Shown here piece by piece: positions 61,125 through 64,000 of a DNA stretch of 64,000 bases (within the stretch, counting starts at the first letter, position 1; each line of letters opens with the position of its first letter). This DNA comes from Chaetorhynchus papuensis. Taxonomy: Eukaryota; Chordata; Aves; Passeriformes; Rhipiduridae. Location: assembly GCA_013396525.1 (NCBI GenBank), contig VWYX01001153.1:62001-126000 (forward strand). The letters run 5' to 3'. The translations under genes were made by a program, and so were the position numbers. Under the pieces are notes generated by a model. That model ran no database searches and was not told where the DNA came from. It was given only the letters and a program-made list of their open reading frames with translations.

Positions 61125-64000
61125 CTATAGGGAGGGGGAAAAAAAGGAAAAATTTACTTCAGCAATCATTTTATAAAACACTGCTTGACTAATGCTATAT
61201 GCAATATCAGATGCATTCAAATTTAGGTAAGAAGCACATCACAAAATTGCAAACTAAGGAGTGAATCAGTTAGGAATCACCCAAACCCAGGCTGTCAGCA
61301 CAATTGTATGACAGGCACAGCAAAGGAATCCAGTTTCCACAATCTGGTCCCAGGCAGAATCATTGCCCTGATGATCTTCCCTATCCTTAGCTCCTCTATC
61401 CTCAGTACTTTCCCTCTGTTCACTTGAATTAGGCCTCCTGCCCATGATCTGGAGAAAAATATTAAATGAAGAATTGTCACCAGCAAAGTCTGTTTTAACA
61501 TCCTGTTGCAGAATGCCCAGACTGAAGTTCCTGCTGATCAAAAAAACTGCAATTTTTCCAGCAGGAATATTCACAGTTAGGAAAAAGCACACTTCTCACA
61601 CAAAAGTGCTACTGAGTTCTAAGCACCTGCTCTGAAGTCATGGGGTTATTAGGGATTTCCTTTGAAATGTCACTTAAGCAAGTTTATTTCACAGCCAATA
61701 TATGTGAAACAGCATCCCAGCCTCTGAGATCTAGCAGAGCTGTCAGAAAGAATGAAGCTGTTCAGAAATCTCTACTGCTCTCAGTCTCAAGTCAATTACA
61801 TTCTGCTAAAAATGCCCAGGCATTCAATATAAATAAATAAACCACAACAGAAGAGAGATAAGAGATTTTCCCTAATTAAAAAAAAAAACAGCTGCATTTG
61901 TGAGAAAAAAAAAAAAAACCCTACTGATGTGACAGACAAAATCCTGCTGTGAGGAAGGGGTCACAACTTTTAAACCATCAGCATCTCTGTGTCCCTGCTT
62001 CAGTCTTCAGCAATCACCTCCTCCTTCCAAATAGCTCTGAACGGCTCTAAAACAAGATCACTGCCATGGCAGACAGGAACACAGACAAAAACACTTTGGT
62101 ACTGAGTTCAAGTTACACTTGCATTTAGGAATCAATTTTGCTCCACAGTAGCTGGTAACTTTTTACTACAATATTGAAGGAAGGGCATGGTTAAGATACA
62201 AACGAGGTCTCATATTAAGTCAAGATTCCCAATCTGCATGATGTAAAACTTCCCATTAAACAGTAACTGTGCACGGTGAAACCAATATTTCAGATATCTA
62301 CTCCTCAAGCCAACTGGTTCCAAGTGACAGCTACTATTTTGGGTTTGATCTTTTTTGATTTTTTCCCAAATGGCATCAGGTTACGAAGCCACCAATTCCT
62401 ATATCATTCTGTGCTTCCCTTGCTTCTGATGTCATCATTGTATGCAAACTTACTACTGTTCCTAAACCAGTGCAGATACTACAGCTTTATCACACCAAAA
62501 CAAGCCTTCCCTACACTGAATATGAGTCCAGAAAACCCATCTTTCTCCACATCTTATCTCCTTTCCATATGAAAGCAGACAGAAGGTCAGCTAGGCCTTC
62601 CTTTCGCACTGGTAAAGAACAATGCTCGTCAGCTCTTCTGCCACACCATAGAAACACAGACTTTCTCTGACAGGACACTGAAGACAAGCAATAGAAATGC
62701 ACTTCTGAGTGCTTGGGTTGAGAACTGCACACACAGGTCTTCTCCATGCCTTGCTTTTTATGGAATATCCAATCTGTTTGTAGTTTACCCATTAAAGTAC
62801 TCTTCTTGCTCCATTAGAGTTCCAACTTCTTGTTGCCTGTGCTTACAGGTGGCCTTTTCCAGGAACAGGAACTGTAGAAGTAATCAGGGTAAGCTATCAG
62901 CTCCCACATCTTTTCAACACAACCTACCCACTTTCTTCATATTCTACCCTGTTCAGGCAGATTGAAACCTTTCACTTGAGCATCTCATTCCACCCATCTC
63001 AATCAATGATTTCCAGAAGAAAAAAGAATGCAGGAGCTCCAGAATGTGTGTCTGGAGAACACAAGACTGCAAGACCTTGGGTGGGGTGGAATGCCATTTT
63101 GATCTGACGAAGCTTGGAGTCTTGTTAAAGACTTTTGTTTCATAAAGACTGTGGAAACCATGTTTTTACTAGAAGATGGGCATAATGTGAACCAGCCATA
63201 AGATAGAAAATCCAGAGCACGTAAGACAGAAGGACTTGAACATGTACACAGGGGAAAAAGTGCATGGGAAGGTTGTGAGAAAGGAACAAGCAGCATTGGG
63301 GAGGATGTGAACGAGGAACAAGCAAAGGAAGAAAAGGATAAGGAAATGCAAACTGAAGGACAGTTGTGACATACACGACAGACGATGTGACACACATACA
63401 AGAGCCAACCATAAAGCATAAAGTAGCGTGTGAAAATAGGCCTTAACCAACAATAATTATGCACGATCGTGTGTAGGGAAAGCAAGAATTGTATTTTAGG
63501 GACAGTAATTCATCAGTAAAATGTCTTCTGCCTGATTCATATTGAATTGTGTAGAGTCCATTGTTTCTCTCTGCAAAAGACAATTTCCAGGAGCGCATAT
63601 TCCTCAAGAAGTCACCTCTCACAGCCTAAGGACCTATAGTATTCCTAGTATGGAGAAATACTCCCTGCTCTTCCCACTGTGAAATTTCTACCTCTCAGTA
63701 GCTTTGGGTCACAGATAGCACCAAGCTGTGGTGGCTTGACATCAGCACAAGCCAAACCACAGTGGCTGTAGACAAGAGCCTTCAGGAAGGACAGCAGCTG
63801 TTTGCTGGGGACTAAGAACATGAGCAAGGACAGCCACCACCACTCAGCCAACCACTAATAACTTCCTAAGTTTGAGTGTTGATCCTGGTAAACACTCCAT
63901 GTCTTTACTCTCTGTCAGTTAGGCCTAAGAGCTAGGCTGGAGTTACGAGAGCAAAATTGTTGCTTCTTCAAGCCCAGGAATGAGACTGAAGGAAAGAGGA
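61125..64000 (-). other. Presumed first intron of the CD58-like gene; no signal-peptide exon seen
   Basis: About 2.9 kb upstream of the IgV exon. I find no exon with an initiator Met, a hydrophobic leader and a phase-1 donor. It is not CpG-rich, so no promoter is expected here. Short poly-A runs occur at 61879-61914. The first exon is probably beyond the window. Confidence 0.6.

Noticed and set aside
63645..63851. Hydrophobic-leader-like frame on - (MAEWWWLSLLMFLV) as the CD58 signal exon
   Set aside because: No convincing phase-1 donor follows the leader, and no CpG-rich promoter context is present. Kept only as a remote possibility.
1..64000. CRISPR arrays, operons, bacterial or phage systems, tRNA/rRNA genes
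   Set aside because: Spliced vertebrate genes and avian repeats fill the window, and no cloverleaf, rRNA or spacer-repeat pattern was seen.

Overview
This is a vertebrate nuclear window, most likely from a bird. Three things support that. The Na+/K+-ATPase alpha-1 C-terminus has the form I know from chicken. Two CR1 LINE fragments are present, one ending in the ATTCTATG octamer tail. Two solo LTRs of avian ERVL-like type are also present. A passerine or other neoavian is possible, but the window alone does not settle it.

Layout. (1) Positions 1-5306 hold the last eight coding exons and the 3' UTR of ATP1A1 on the + strand. They join in frame across all seven junctions (948 nt, 315 codons plus stop). 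(2) About 5.3-47.4 kb is roughly 42 kb with no gene I can support. It holds candidate relics of ancient MIR-like SINEs, a long poly-A double tract, an isolated CpG-dense patch, a G-rich tract, a 21-bp palindrome, a solo LTR at 46.8-47.3 kb, and stretches that look like conserved non-coding DNA but cannot be tested here. (3) About 48.5-61.1 kb holds a CD58 (LFA-3)-like gene on the - strand, 5' incomplete. It has an IgV exon, an IgC2 exon, a transmembrane exon and a cytoplasmic tail spread over at least seven tiny exons ending in a TAG. The signal-peptide exon is not found and is probably beyond the right edge. Positions 61.1-64 kb would then be first-intron sequence. The convergent order ATP1A1(+) / CD58(-) is the same as in human, which supports both identifications.

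The main discovery is the tail of the CD58-like gene. Mammalian CD58 has a cytoplasmic tail of about a dozen residues, or a GPI anchor. Here seven short exons (48-72 nt; the last coding part is 62 nt), all phase 1-1 and so individually skippable without a frameshift, encode about 143 polar, charged, tyrosine-free residues. Two of these exons (51929-52000 and 51214-51276) show tandem-duplication similarity that extends into their introns. An optional 36-nt exon (54199-54234) and a 99-nt decayed-looking exon (52611-52709) fit the same architecture. The transmembrane exon is preceded by an 18-nt homopolymer as its polypyrimidine tract. Together this suggests a modular, alternatively spliced tail grown by exon duplication.

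The two genes are functionally unrelated (an ion pump and an adhesion ligand for CD2-type receptors) and are linked only by conserved synteny.
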